A stretch of DNA of 38,040 nt from Pseudoduganella buxea (GCF_009720835.1 NZ_WNKZ01000062.1:1-38040); one strand, 5' to 3'. Shown: positions 24,171 to 32,405, counted from the first letter of the stretch. Notes: generated by a model from the letters alone, not told the origin. A program made the numbers and translations.

Positions 24171-24920
24171 ATGCGAAAACTGCTGTTGTGCGCCGTGACC
24201 GCGGCTTTTGCCGTGGCGATGCCGGCCCGGTCGGCCGAAATCACCGTCTCGGCCGCAGCCAGCCTGACCAATGCCTTCCGCGAGCTGGCCCAGTCCTTTG
24301 CCGCAGCCCATCCGGGCGAGCGGGTGCTGCTGAACTTCGCCGCCTCCGACCCCCTCGTGCAGCAGATTGCCAAGGGCGCACCGGTCGACGTGTTCGCCTC
24401 GGCCGACCAGGATGCGATGGACAAGGCCGAGCGGCTCAAGCTGCTGGCCCCGGGCACCCGCCGCGACTTCGCCACCAACACCGTGGTGCTGGTCGTCCCG
24501 GCCGCCAGCAACGTCAAGGTGGCCGGCCTGGCCGACCTGAACGTCTCGGGCGTGCAGCGACTGACCATGGGCAATCCGGCCAGCGTGCCGATCGGCCGTT
24601 ACGCGAAGGAGGCCTTGATACAGGCCGGCGTGTGGGCGCAGCTGGAAGGCAAATTCGTCTACGGCGCTTCGGTGCGCCAGAGCCTGGACTACGTGGCGCG
24701 GGGCGAAGTCGACGGCGGCTTCGTCTACGCCACCGACGTGATGGCGCGGAAGGACAAGGTCAAGGTCGTGCTGAACGTGCCCACCGCCACGCCCGTCACC
24801 TATCCGATCGCCGTGCTGGCCGGCGCGCCGCAGCCGCAACTGGCGCGCCGCTTTGCCGCCTATGCGCTGTCGCCGGCCGGGCAGGCCGTCCTCGTCAAAT
24901 ACGGCTTCGGGCGCCCATGA
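24171..24920 (+). CDS. modA: molybdate ABC transporter, periplasmic binding protein
   Basis: Binds molybdate/tungstate in the periplasm for ModBC. ATG 24171 begins a good signal peptide (MRKLLLCAVTAAFAVAMPARSAE); the longer in-frame start at 24153 lacks support. The product is 249 residues. The ligand motif SAAASLTNAFREL at the mature N-terminus and PVDVFASADQDAMD, VASV-like SVPIGRYAKEAL and VDGGFVYATDV segments are characteristic of ModA. The stop overlaps modB (ATGA). Confidence 0.95.
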   Translation: MRKLLLCAVTAAFAVAMPARSAEITVSAAASLTNAFRELAQSFAAAHPGERVLLNFAASDPLVQQIAKGAPVDVFASADQDAMDKAERLKLLAPGTRRDFATNTVVLVVPAASNVKVAGLADLNVSGVQRLTMGNPASVPIGRYAKEALIQAGVWAQLEGKFVYGASVRQSLDYVARGEVDGGFVYATDVMARKDKVKVVLNVPTATPVTYPIAVLAGAPQPQLARRFAAYALSPAGQAVLVKYGFGRP

Positions 24921-25591
24921 CGGAACCGGCCCTGACGGCGCTTGCCCTGTCGCTGAAGGTGGCGCTGTGGGCCACCGGCATCGACCTCGTGCTGGGCGTG
25001 GCGGTCGGCTACCTGCTGGCGCGCGTGCGCTTTCCCGGCCGCGAGCTGCTGGACGCCCTGCTGACCCTGCCGATGGTGATGCCGCCCACGGTGCTGGGCT
25101 ACTACCTGCTGGTGGTGATCGGCCGGAGCGGCCCGCTCGGCGCCTGGCTGCACGACAGCTTCGGCATCAACCTCATTTTCACGTGGCAGGCTGCCGTCGT
25201 CGCCGCCGCCGTCGTCGCCTTCCCCCTCGTGCTCAAGGGCGCCCGCTCCGCGTTCGAGACGGTCGACCCGCAGCTCGAGCAGGCCGCGCGCGTGCTGGGC
25301 GTGTCCGGGGTCGGCGTGTTCCTGCGCGTGACCCTGCCGCTGGCCTGGCGCGGCGTGCTGGCCGGGACCCTGCTGGCCTTTGCCCGCACGATGGGCGAGT
25401 TCGGTGCCACCCTGATGGTGGCCGGCAGCATTCCCGGCAAGACGCAGACCCTGTCGATCGCCGTCTACGAAGCCGTGCAGGCGGGCCAGGACGACACGGC
25501 CAACCTGCTTGTGCTGATCACCTCCGTCACCTGCGTGCTGGTGCTGGTGGTGGCGAGCCGGCTGGCGCCGCGGCGCGTGGTGGTGGCATGA
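24917..25591 (+). CDS. modB: molybdate ABC transporter permease
   Basis: Inner-membrane permease of 224 residues, with about five hydrophobic helices. The ModB hallmarks are LPMVMPPTVLGYYLL and the EAA loop QAARVLGVSGVGVFLRVTLP followed by AFARTMGEFGATLMVAG and PGKTQTLSIAVYEAVQAG. It overlaps modA and modC by 4 nt on each side, so all are translationally coupled. Confidence 0.95.
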   Translation: MTEPALTALALSLKVALWATGIDLVLGVAVGYLLARVRFPGRELLDALLTLPMVMPPTVLGYYLLVVIGRSGPLGAWLHDSFGINLIFTWQAAVVAAAVVAFPLVLKGARSAFETVDPQLEQAARVLGVSGVGVFLRVTLPLAWRGVLAGTLLAFARTMGEFGATLMVAGSIPGKTQTLSIAVYEAVQAGQDDTANLLVLITSVTCVLVLVVASRLAPRRVVVA

Positions 25592-26304
25592 CGATCGCCG
25601 TCGATATCGCCGCCACCTTGCGTTCCGGCGCGCGCACCTTCGAGCTGCGCGCACGGTTCACGGCGCCGGGTCGGCGAGTCGTGATCTACGGCGCCTCGGG
25701 CGCGGGCAAGAGCCAGATGCTCAAGGCCATTGCAGGCCTGATGCGACCGCACACGGGGCGCATCGAACTGGCCGGGCGCGTCCTGTTCGACGCCGCTGCC
25801 GGCATCGATATTTCGCCGCAGCGGCGTCGCGTGGGCTACCTCTTCCAGGACTATGCGCTGTTCCCCCACCTGAACGTGCGCCAGAATGTCGGTTTCGGCC
25901 TGCAGCGGGGCTGGCGCAATCCGCCCCGGCGGGGCGATAGCGCGGCCGTCGACTACTGGCTCGAAGCGTTCGGGCTGGAAGCGGTGGCCCAGCAGCTGCC
26001 GGAGCAGCTGTCGGGCGGCCAGCGCCAGCGGGTGGCGCTGGCGCGCGCGCTGATCGCCGAACCGGATGCGCTGCTGCTGGACGAGCCTTTCGCCGCGCTC
26101 GACCCGGCGCTGCGCGTGCGCATGCGCCAGGAACTCGATGCCTTGCAGCGCCGCCTCGACATTCCCATGCTCGTGATCACGCACGACCCGGACGATGCCG
26201 CCACCTTCGGCGGCCAGGTATTGACGATGGCCGATGGCGCCATCGTCGATGAACGTTTTACAGGACCTGACCCATGGACCAGCCAGCAGAAGAGGGAACG
26301 ATGA
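25588..26304 (+). CDS. modC: molybdate ABC transporter ATPase lacking the Mop domain
   Basis: ATPase of the Mod transporter, 238 residues. Walker A GASGAGKS, Q-loop LFQDYALFPHLNV, signature LSGGQRQRVALARAL, Walker B ALLLDEPFAALD and H-loop VITHDPDD are all present. Typical ModC is about 350 residues with a C-terminal TOBE/Mop molybdate-sensing domain. Here the protein ends shortly after MADGAIVDE, so that domain is absent. The reading frame ends by overlapping modE (ATGA). I see no frameshifted remnant of a Mop domain. Confidence 0.93.
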   Translation: MTIAVDIAATLRSGARTFELRARFTAPGRRVVIYGASGAGKSQMLKAIAGLMRPHTGRIELAGRVLFDAAAGIDISPQRRRVGYLFQDYALFPHLNVRQNVGFGLQRGWRNPPRRGDSAAVDYWLEAFGLEAVAQQLPEQLSGGQRQRVALARALIAEPDALLLDEPFAALDPALRVRMRQELDALQRRLDIPMLVITHDPDDAATFGGQVLTMADGAIVDERFTGPDPWTSQQKRER

Positions 26305-27122
26305 ACGACGACGGCGCGCTGGCGCTGCACGGCAAGCTGTGGCTGACGATGAACGGCCGGCACCTGGGCGGGCCGGACCGCGTGGCCCTGTTGGCCAGCA
26401 TTGCCGAACACGGCTCGATCACGCAGGCGGCCAAGGCCGTCAAGATGAGCTACAAGGCGGCCTGGGATGCCGTCGAGACGATGAACAACCTGGCCGGCGA
26501 GCCGCTGGTCGAGCGCCTGGCGGGCGGCCGGGGCGGCGGCGGCACGCGATTGACGGCGCGGGGAACGCGCCTGGTGCAGAACTTCCGCCAGCTGGAAGCG
26601 GCGCACCGCCTGTTCATCGCGCAGTTGGGCCGGCAGCAACCGGGCCTGCTCGACGCGGCGCTGGCCGATGACTTTCAATTGATGCGGACCATGACGATGA
26701 AAACCAGCGCGCGCAACCAGTTCTTCGGCACCGTCGAGGCCGTCACTGCAGGGGCCGTCAACGACGAAGTGGTGCTGTCCATCGTCGGCGGCCAGCGCAT
26801 CGTTGCCATCGTCACGCACGCCAGCACGCAAAGCCTGGGCCTGGCACCTGGCGCGGCCGCGTTCGCGCTGGTCAAGGCCTCGTCGATCATCGTGGCGGTC
26901 GACGGCGACGCCAGCCGGCTGTCGGCGCGCAACCGGCTGGCCGGCCGCATCGCCCGCGTGCAGACGGGCGCCGTGAATTCGGACGTGACGATCGCGCTGC
27001 CCGGCGGCGGCACCATTGGCGCAACGGTGACGCGCGACAGCGAGGAAAGGCTGGAACTGACGGAGGGGATGGCGGCCACGGCACTGTTCAAGGCCAGCAG
27101 CGTCATTCTCGGGGTGGGGTAG
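26301..27122 (+). CDS. modE: molybdate-responsive regulator ModE with two Mop domains
   Basis: A 273-residue transcription factor. An N-terminal LysR-like winged helix reads LLASIAEHGSITQAAKAVKM, then SYKAAWDAVETMNN. Two tandem TOBE/Mop domains follow: SARNQFFGTVEAVTAGAVND... from about residue 136, and SARNRLAGRIARVQTGAVNS... from about 208. This is the full ModE layout. ATG 26301 follows AGAGGGA and overlaps the modC stop. It presumably represses the operon at the box at 24116-24141. Transcription should stop at the hairpin at 27138-27168. Confidence 0.93.
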   Translation: MNDDGALALHGKLWLTMNGRHLGGPDRVALLASIAEHGSITQAAKAVKMSYKAAWDAVETMNNLAGEPLVERLAGGRGGGGTRLTARGTRLVQNFRQLEAAHRLFIAQLGRQQPGLLDAALADDFQLMRTMTMKTSARNQFFGTVEAVTAGAVNDEVVLSIVGGQRIVAIVTHASTQSLGLAPGAAAFALVKASSIIVAVDGDASRLSARNRLAGRIARVQTGAVNSDVTIALPGGGTIGATVTRDSEERLELTEGMAATALFKASSVILGVG

Positions 27123-27137
27123 CGGGCGTCGAGAACG

Positions 27138-27168
27138 AAAAAAAGCCGGCGCGGCGCCGGCTTTTTTT
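27138..27168. terminator. bidirectional intrinsic terminator between modE and dps
   Basis: A GCCGGC/GCCGGC stem (27145-27150 with 27156-27161) with a 5-nt loop is flanked by seven A on the left and seven T on the right. It serves modE (ends 27122) and, on the minus strand, dps (ends 27178). Confidence 0.9.
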
Positions 27169-27177
27169 GCGGGTGTC

Positions 27178-27681
27178 TTACACGCCGCGGGTCGATTCGA
27201 ACAGGAACCAGATGCGTTCCTCGGCTTCGTCGATCCAGTTTTCCAGCAGGCTGGCCGTGGCGATGTCGTGGTCTTCGTCGCACACTTCGTGCACTTCACG
27301 CATGGACTTGACGAGCAGCTGGTTGTCGGCGCGCAGCTCTTCCAGCATGGCCGTGGCGTCGACGTATTCCTTGTCGTTGTCCTGAATGCGCTGCAGCTGC
27401 GCGATATGCTTGATCGAACGGATCGTCGTGCCGCCCAGCTTGCGCACCCGTTCGGCGATGGGGTCGAGCATGGCGTAGATGGCGGCGGCCTGCTCGTCCA
27501 GCAGCAGGTGGTGCGAGCGGAAATGGGGACCGCTGACGTGCCAGTGGAAATTCTTGCACTTGACGTAGAGCGTGAACGTATCGGCCAGGAGCGCGTTCAG
27601 GCCTTCGGCCACTTCCTTGCGGGCTTTCTTGCCCAGGTCGGTTGGGGTCTTCAGTGCGTCTTGCTGTTGTTGCTCGTTCAT
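27178..27681 (-). CDS. dps: Dps/ferritin-like DNA-binding stress protein
   Basis: Forms 12-subunit cages that oxidise and store Fe(II), protecting DNA in starvation and oxidative stress. 167 residues from ATG 27681, which follows GAGGCAGAC; the open frame upstream reads as non-coding. The segment NFHWHVSGPHFRSHHLLLDE (44-63) and DPIAERVRKLGG carry the inter-subunit ferroxidase ligands. WIDEAEERIWFLFEST closes the four-helix bundle. The basic, Gln-rich N-terminus could contact DNA. Confidence 0.95.
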   Translation of the reverse strand: MNEQQQQDALKTPTDLGKKARKEVAEGLNALLADTFTLYVKCKNFHWHVSGPHFRSHHLLLDEQAAAIYAMLDPIAERVRKLGGTTIRSIKHIAQLQRIQDNDKEYVDATAMLEELRADNQLLVKSMREVHEVCDEDHDIATASLLENWIDEAEERIWFLFESTRGV

Positions 27682-27852
27682 GTCTGCCTCTTTGAAAGTA
27701 AGGTGAAATGATTGTAACGCAGACAATAAAAACGCGTTGATACCGTGCGCTGCATCATGCACCCCGGCCAGGGCGCCACGCCTGGGGCGCGCGCTGTTTT
27801 GGGGCGATTCGTGCTGCGCTGCGAACCGGGGATGACCCGTTGCCGTGGATGA

Positions 27853-27892
27853 CACCGACTGCATGCACGCCCGGGCGCGCATGCAGTCGGTG
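27853..27892. repeat. 40-nt near-perfect palindrome upstream of dps
   Basis: Nineteen of twenty opposed positions are complementary (the only mismatch is 27867/27878) with no spacer, so it can form a cruciform or strong hairpin. It lies about 170 bp upstream of dps and 60 bp past the KGG-gene stop. There is no adjacent T-run on either strand. Confidence 0.7.
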
Positions 27893-27907
27893 CCGATGAT
27901 GCAAGGC

Positions 27908-27925
27908 GCGCCGGTGCACCGGCGC
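27908..27925. repeat. 18-nt perfect palindrome
   Basis: A perfect 9+9 palindrome centred on GTGCAC lies 15 bp right of the 40-nt palindrome and 30 bp after the KGG-protein stop on the minus strand. Transcripts of that gene would pass through both in turn. The remainder of the 273-bp gap shows nothing else convincing. Confidence 0.6.
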
Positions 27926-27954
27926 TGGAGATTTACTGGGGAGGAGGGCTGGGG

Positions 27955-28314
27955 TCAGCTCTTTTCTTCCTTGGCGCCCTGACGGGCGCCCCGGTTGGCC
28001 GACTGGCGGCTCTCACCGCCCTTGCGGCCGATTTCAGCCATGTGTTCGCGGTCGCGGCTGACCGCCTCGCCACCTTTTTGACCGGCACGACGGGCTTCTT
28101 CGGAGTCGAATTCGTGCGCAGTGCCTTTCTGGTGTGCGGCCTGTCCTCCCTTGCTGGCGATCTGACGTTGCGTGGCCTCGTCCATGGCGGCAAAGCCCCG
28201 TTTGGCGGGGGTTTTCTGCCCCGTCGCGTTCTCGGCCCGCTGGCTGTTGCCGCTGCCGGCCCCTTGTGCCGCGCGGCCTTCGCCCCTGTTTCCTTCACCC
28301 TGATTTGTAGCCAT
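27955..28314 (-). CDS. KGG-repeat stress-induced protein
   Basis: A 119-residue, highly hydrophilic Gly/Arg/Ala-rich protein with no hydrophobic core. It has three copies of the 'stress-induced acidophilic repeat' (KGG) motif: IASKGGQAAH, AGQKGGEAVS and IGRKGGESR, spaced about 22-25 residues apart. Relatives (GsiB, YciG) are general-stress proteins, probably disordered in solution. Its neighbours dps and hemerythrin point to a stress-regulated cluster on the same strand. Confidence 0.85.
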   Translation of the reverse strand: MATNQGEGNRGEGRAAQGAGSGNSQRAENATGQKTPAKRGFAAMDEATQRQIASKGGQAAHQKGTAHEFDSEEARRAGQKGGEAVSRDREHMAEIGRKGGESRQSANRGARQGAKEEKS

Positions 28315-28343
28315 GTTTCACCTCTCTCCGCGAAGATTGCAAT

Positions 28344-28388
28344 CCGGACACAAGGGTCCGGCCCGCGAAGCGGCAGGTCGCCGCTTCG
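28344..28388. other. two tandem hairpins upstream of the KGG gene
   Basis: Stem 1 is 28344-28349 with 28356-28361 (6 bp). Stem 2 is 28366-28374 with 28380-28388 (9 bp, 5-nt loop). They lie in the 162-bp gap between the hemerythrin stop and the KGG start, so they are in the leader of the KGG message or the trailer of the hemerythrin message. Confidence 0.45.
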
Positions 28389-28441
28389 TCTGGTTAGAGA
28401 AGGTGGTCCTGCTTAAGTTCCGGCATGCGCATCAGGGTGGA

Positions 28442-28472
28442 ACGGCCGGCGGCCCGCAGGCACGCCGGCCGT
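28442..28472 (-). other. hairpin directly after the hemerythrin stop
   Basis: A perfect 10-bp stem (28442-28451 with 28463-28472) with an 11-nt loop lies 4 bp past the hemerythrin stop codon on the minus strand. No T-run follows, so it may stabilise the 3' end rather than terminate. Confidence 0.5.
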
Positions 28473-28476
28473 CGCG

Positions 28477-29082
28477 TCAGGAATCGGCCTTGCCGATGGC
28501 CGAGCGTTCGCCGACGGCTTCCCGCGTGCCGCTGCGCAGCGGGGCGGCGCCCGCATCGTGCTCGAGTTGTTCCTTGCGGTCGGCCAGCTGCTCGCGCAGG
28601 CGCAGCAGGTCGACGTCGGACTGGCGCGCCTGCGGGAACATCGACTGTTCCTCTTCCATCACATGGTGCTCGACGGCACGGCGCAGCAGGGCCATGGTGC
28701 TGTCCAGGTCCGGATCGTCGCCCGACATGCCCTGGATATGGGCGATCAGTTCCTTCGCTTCCGCATGCTCCTGGATGGCTTCCTCGACCTGCTTGCGTTC
28801 GCCCGTGTCGTTCAGGAAGGCGGGGTAGAACAGTTCTTCCTCGATCTGCGTATGGATCGTCAGTTCCATGCACAGTTGCAGCGCCAGGTCGGCCTTCAGG
28901 CTGACGTCGCCGATGCGGGCCAGCCGCTCGTATTCGCAGAACAGTTGCTTGGCCTTGTCGTGGTCGCTCGTGAGCAGCGCGACGGCATCGTTGGCGGTGG
29001 TGTTTTCCGCCCGCGGCATGCGCGCGGCGGGATGGTCGCCGGCATGCGGCAGGGGAACGGCATCTTTCGGTTCGGTAGTCAT
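28477..29082 (-). CDS. hemerythrin HHE domain protein
   Basis: A 201-residue cytoplasmic protein with a diiron-binding four-helix bundle. The ligand pattern is LLTSDHDKAKQLF, ELTIHTQIEEELFYPAF, QEHAEAKELI and AVEHHVMEEEQSMFPQAR (H...HxxxE...H...HxxxE), as in HHE proteins. The C-terminal 45 residues are charged and coiled-coil-like. Bacterial single-domain members are linked to oxygen/NO handling or iron-sulfur repair; the role here is unknown. It is grouped with dps and the KGG protein. The 212-bp gap to purU (divergent) presumably holds promoters for both. Confidence 0.85.
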   Translation of the reverse strand: MTTEPKDAVPLPHAGDHPAARMPRAENTTANDAVALLTSDHDKAKQLFCEYERLARIGDVSLKADLALQLCMELTIHTQIEEELFYPAFLNDTGERKQVEEAIQEHAEAKELIAHIQGMSGDDPDLDSTMALLRRAVEHHVMEEEQSMFPQARQSDVDLLRLREQLADRKEQLEHDAGAAPLRSGTREAVGERSAIGKADS

Positions 29083-29294
29083 GGGTGGCTCCTCCGTTTT
29101 CGTGGATAGGTGGGAAAATCCGCGCCGCGCGGCCCGGCGGGCACGCGGCAGCTGCCTTGATAACGTCGGTCCAGTATAGGACGATTGCGGGCGGGCCGGC
29201 GCCCCCCACCGCCGCCCGGTTTATCTGCGCCGGCGCGGTTCATGCGACAATACCGCTCCTTACTGATGACCAGACTTCCCTCCGAGCCACGGCC

Positions 29295-30164
29295 ATGACG
29301 CATCCCGAATACATCCTGACGCTTTCCTGTCCCGACCAGCGCGGCATCGTGCACCGCGTGTCCGGGTTTCTTGCCGAACACGGCTGCAACATCATCGACT
29401 CGGCCCAGTTCGGCGACCAGGAGACCCAGCGCTTCTTCATGCGCGTGCATTTCGCCGCCGAGGACGCCGCCGTCGCCGATGAGCAGCTGCGCGCCGAATT
29501 CGCCCTGCTGGGCGAGGCGCTGCGGCTGGACTGGAACCTGCACGACGCCGCCGCCAAGCCGCGCGTGCTGCTGATGGTGTCGAAGATCGGCCACTGCCTG
29601 AACGACCTGCTGTTCCGCTACAAGAGCGGCCTGCTGCCGGTGGAGATTCCCGCCATCGTGTCGAACCACATGGACTTCTACCAGCTGGCAGCCAGCTACA
29701 ACATCCCGTTCCACCACCTGCCGCTGGCGGCCGGCGCGCCCGAGGCGGCCAAGGCGGCCCAGGAAGCGCGCATCGTCGAGCTGATGGACAACCACAAGGT
29801 CGACCTGGTGGTGCTGGCGCGCTACATGCAGATCCTGTCGCCCGAGCTGTGCGCCCGCCTGAAGGGCAAGGCCATCAATATCCACCATTCCTTCCTGCCC
29901 AGCTTCAAGGGGGCACGTCCGTATGCCCAGGCCCACAAGCGCGGCGTCAAGCTGATCGGCGCCACCGCCCACTTCGTCACGGGCGACCTGGACGAAGGCC
30001 CCATCATCGAGCAGGATGTCGAGCGGGTCGATCACGCGATGGACGGCGAGACCCTGTCGGCCATCGGCCGCGACGTCGAGTGCGTGGTGCTGGCGCGGGC
30101 CGTCAAATGGTTCGTCGAGCACCGCATCCTGCAGAACGGCGACCGTACCGTCATCTTCAAATAA
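29295..30164 (+). CDS. purU: formyltetrahydrofolate deformylase
   Basis: Hydrolyses 10-formyl-THF to formate and THF, balancing one-carbon units. 289 residues from ATG 29295; the frame upstream is open but non-coding. An N-terminal ACT domain (LTLSCPDQRGIVHRVSGFLA, residues 9-28) senses Met/Gly in the family. The formyltransferase-like domain has the catalytic INIHHSFLPSFKGARPY (194-210, H197) and FVTGDLDEGPIIEQ (227-240, D231). It is followed 20 bp later by yaeQ. Confidence 0.95.
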   Translation: MTHPEYILTLSCPDQRGIVHRVSGFLAEHGCNIIDSAQFGDQETQRFFMRVHFAAEDAAVADEQLRAEFALLGEALRLDWNLHDAAAKPRVLLMVSKIGHCLNDLLFRYKSGLLPVEIPAIVSNHMDFYQLAASYNIPFHHLPLAAGAPEAAKAAQEARIVELMDNHKVDLVVLARYMQILSPELCARLKGKAINIHHSFLPSFKGARPYAQAHKRGVKLIGATAHFVTGDLDEGPIIEQDVERVDHAMDGETLSAIGRDVECVVLARAVKWFVEHRILQNGDRTVIFK

Positions 30165-30184
30165 CGTTTTTTCTCACGACTTCA

Positions 30185-30727
30185 ATGGCAATCAAGGCAA
30201 CGATCTACAAGGCGGAACTGTCCATCGCGGACATGGACCGCAATTACTACGGCACCCATATCCTGACCCTGGCGCGCCACCCGTCCGAAACGGACGAGCG
30301 CATGATGGTGCGGCTGCTGGCCTTCGCCATCCACGCCAACGACTCGCTGGCCTTCACCAAGGGCATGTTCGACGTCGAGGAACCGGACCTGTGGGACAAG
30401 GACCTGACGGACGCGATCCAGTTGTGGATCGAGATCGGCCAGCCGGAAGAGCGCCGCATCCTGAAGGGGTGCGGGCGCTCCGAACACGTGATCGTCTACT
30501 GCTACAGCACGGCCAGCGCGATCTGGTGGAAGGGCATCGCGAACAAGGTCGAACGGGCCAAGAACCTGACCGTCATCAACCTGCCGTCGGAAGCGACGAC
30601 GGCGCTGGAGAAGATGGCCCAGCGCACGATGCAGCTGCAGTGCACGATCCAGGACGGCCAGATCTGGCTGACCGACGGCGTCGAGACGGTGCAGGTCGAG
30701 CGCGAAGTGTGGAAGAGCGAGCGCTAG
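30185..30727 (+). CDS. yaeQ: YaeQ family protein
   Basis: A 180-residue protein of the YaeQ family, structurally a PD-(D/E)XK nuclease-like fold whose biochemical role is unproven. Recognised from MAIKATIYKAELSIADMDRN, HPSETDERMMVRLLAFA, DLWDKDLTDAIQLWIEIGQP and YCYSTASAIWWKGIANK. The stop codon TAG (30725-30727) overlaps the stop of the convergent serine hydrolase at the palindrome CTAG. Confidence 0.93.
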   Translation: MAIKATIYKAELSIADMDRNYYGTHILTLARHPSETDERMMVRLLAFAIHANDSLAFTKGMFDVEEPDLWDKDLTDAIQLWIEIGQPEERRILKGCGRSEHVIVYCYSTASAIWWKGIANKVERAKNLTVINLPSEATTALEKMAQRTMQLQCTIQDGQIWLTDGVETVQVEREVWKSER

Positions 30728-31875
30728 GCTTCCCAAGCACCCCGCTGGCGTCCGAACTCCCTGTACAGCGCATTGCGCACGTCGCGGGGGAAGGCGCCCG
30801 ACATGCCTTCGAAGGTCGTATTGGTCAGGCTGACCAGGGCCAGGTCGGTGTCGGCATCGAAGAACCAGTGGTGCCCGTAGGCGCCGCCCCATTGCACGGT
30901 GCCGGGACGCTGCGGCGTGTGCGTCGGCGCCGGGTCCCCCAGCACGGCGCCCAGGTAGCCGAAACCCCAGCCCGCGCCCTGCGTGGCCGCGCCCGTGCCG
31001 GTGCGGTCGACCCGGGCTATCTCCAGCAGGTCGCGGTTTTCGCCCCGCAGCGACAGCAGCAGGCGCATGAAGTCCGGCGCGCTGCCCGCCATGCCGGCGC
31101 CGCCTGAAGGATACGAGGCGGCGTCGAAGATGCGGCGCGGCGCGAAGCGGGCGATGCCCACGCCCGAGCGCGTGGCGGCGTCAAGGTCCATCGGCCGTGG
31201 CGCCGGCTTGTCGTTCAGGTAGTGCACCACCAGGCGCGACTCGTCGGCCACGTGGAAGCCCGTGTCGCGCATGCCCAGCGGCGCCGCCACATACTGTTCC
31301 ACCAGCGCCGGCAGCGCCTTGCCGGCTGCCGCTTCCAGTACCGCCCCCAGGACATCCATCGCCACTGAATAGCGCCACGCGCTGCCGGGCGCGTACGCCA
31401 GCGGCACGCCGGCGATGCGCGCCAGGTTCTCTTCCAGCGACAGGCCCGGCTGGTCCAGTCCCGAGGACACGCCGGCGCGGCGGTATGGCCCGTCCTCGGC
31501 TTCGATGAAGGCGTACGACAGGCCGGCCGTATGCGTCAGCAGCTGGTGCACGGTGATGTCCGGCACGCTGCCGTCCGGCAGGGCGGGGCGGAAGTGGGGC
31601 AGCCACTGCGCGACGGTGTCGTGCAGTTGCAGGAAGCCCTGTTCCATCAGGCGCAGCGCCGTGACGGCCACCAGCGGCTTGGTCATCGACGCGAACAGGA
31701 ACAGCGCGTCCTTGCGCATCGGCACCGCCGCTTCGCGATCGGCGTGGCCGGCGGCGCGGCGGTAGACGATGTCGCCACCGCGCATGGCCAGTACGACGGC
31801 GCCGACGATTTTCTGCCGCTCGAGCGCGCGGTCGATGACGGCATCCACGGCGCCGGCGTGTTGGGGGTCTTGCAT
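30724..31875 (-). CDS. class C beta-lactamase-related serine hydrolase (EstB-like)
   Basis: A 383-residue penicillin-binding-protein-like hydrolase, most likely an esterase. ATG 31875 follows AAGGAAG. Catalytic motifs are SMTK (S63, K66) and YSV (169-171). A clear KTG triad is absent, its place taken by a WGGAYGHHWF segment near the C-terminus, as in EstB-type esterases. No signal peptide is seen, so it is probably cytoplasmic and not a resistance enzyme, despite the beta-lactamase fold. It is unrelated to the bla operon about 9 kb away. Confidence 0.85.
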   Translation of the reverse strand: MQDPQHAGAVDAVIDRALERQKIVGAVVLAMRGGDIVYRRAAGHADREAAVPMRKDALFLFASMTKPLVAVTALRLMEQGFLQLHDTVAQWLPHFRPALPDGSVPDITVHQLLTHTAGLSYAFIEAEDGPYRRAGVSSGLDQPGLSLEENLARIAGVPLAYAPGSAWRYSVAMDVLGAVLEAAAGKALPALVEQYVAAPLGMRDTGFHVADESRLVVHYLNDKPAPRPMDLDAATRSGVGIARFAPRRIFDAASYPSGGAGMAGSAPDFMRLLLSLRGENRDLLEIARVDRTGTGAATQGAGWGFGYLGAVLGDPAPTHTPQRPGTVQWGGAYGHHWFFDADTDLALVSLTNTTFEGMSGAFPRDVRNALYREFGRQRGAWEA

Positions 31876-31967
31876 GGGCTTCCTTTCGACAGAGCCCGCC
31901 ATCTTACCGCCCAAACGGTGCGCCTGCAGCGCCGCGCTTTCGCGCCGGGCGGGCTATAATTCGCGCC

Positions 31968-32405
31968 ATGAAGACTTCGAGCCGACGACTGCTGCAGGTC
32001 TGGATCGCGTGCTGCGCGATCCTGCTGAACGCGCTCGCCCCGGCCGTGTCGCATGCACTGGCCCTGGACGATGCAACGGGGCGCGGCTGGGAAATCTGCC
32101 TGAACGACGGCACCCGGCTGTCCGGCAGCGGCGAACTGGACCAGGCTACCTTCCTGGCCCTGACGGACCGCGGCCGTTCACTGTCGTCCAAGGTGCCCGC
32201 GCCCGCGCCCGCGAAACCGATGGCGATGGCCGATTGCGGCTACTGCCTGCCCAACGCCGGCCCGCTCGGCATGCCGCCGGCCATGTTGCAGGCGCTGCCG
32301 TTCGCCGCGCTGCCGGCCGAACGGCCCTTCCTGTTCTACCACGCGCCCCGGCCCCTGCAGGTCTGGGTCGCCGCCCACCCGCGCGGACCGCCCGCCGACG
32401 CCTGA
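31968..32405 (+). CDS. DUF2946-like exported protein (copper-module associated)
   Basis: A 145-residue protein with an N-terminal hydrophobic signal (VWIACCAILLNALAPAVSHA). The mature part has EICLNDGTRL, a Pro/Ala-rich linker (APAPAKPMAMA) and a CGYC motif in ADCGYCLPNAG. This arrangement matches DUF2946, often found with copper-handling genes. The two Cys, with Met residues around them, could bind Cu. It sits 50 bp before the PCu(A)C gene on the same strand, presumably the first gene of the operon. Confidence 0.75.
   Translation: MKTSSRRLLQVWIACCAILLNALAPAVSHALALDDATGRGWEICLNDGTRLSGSGELDQATFLALTDRGRSLSSKVPAPAPAKPMAMADCGYCLPNAGPLGMPPAMLQALPFAALPAERPFLFYHAPRPLQVWVAAHPRGPPADA

Noticed and set aside
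7600..27819. Similar 19-mers at 7600-7618 and 27801-27819 (17 of 19 identical)
   Set aside because: In GC-rich intergenic DNA of this total length about one such chance match is expected, so it is not evidence for a repeat family.
30724..31875. Reading the second SxxK hydrolase as another beta-lactamase of the resistance block
   Set aside because: It lacks a signal peptide and a clear KTG motif, fits EstB-type esterases, and is about 9 kb from the bla operon.
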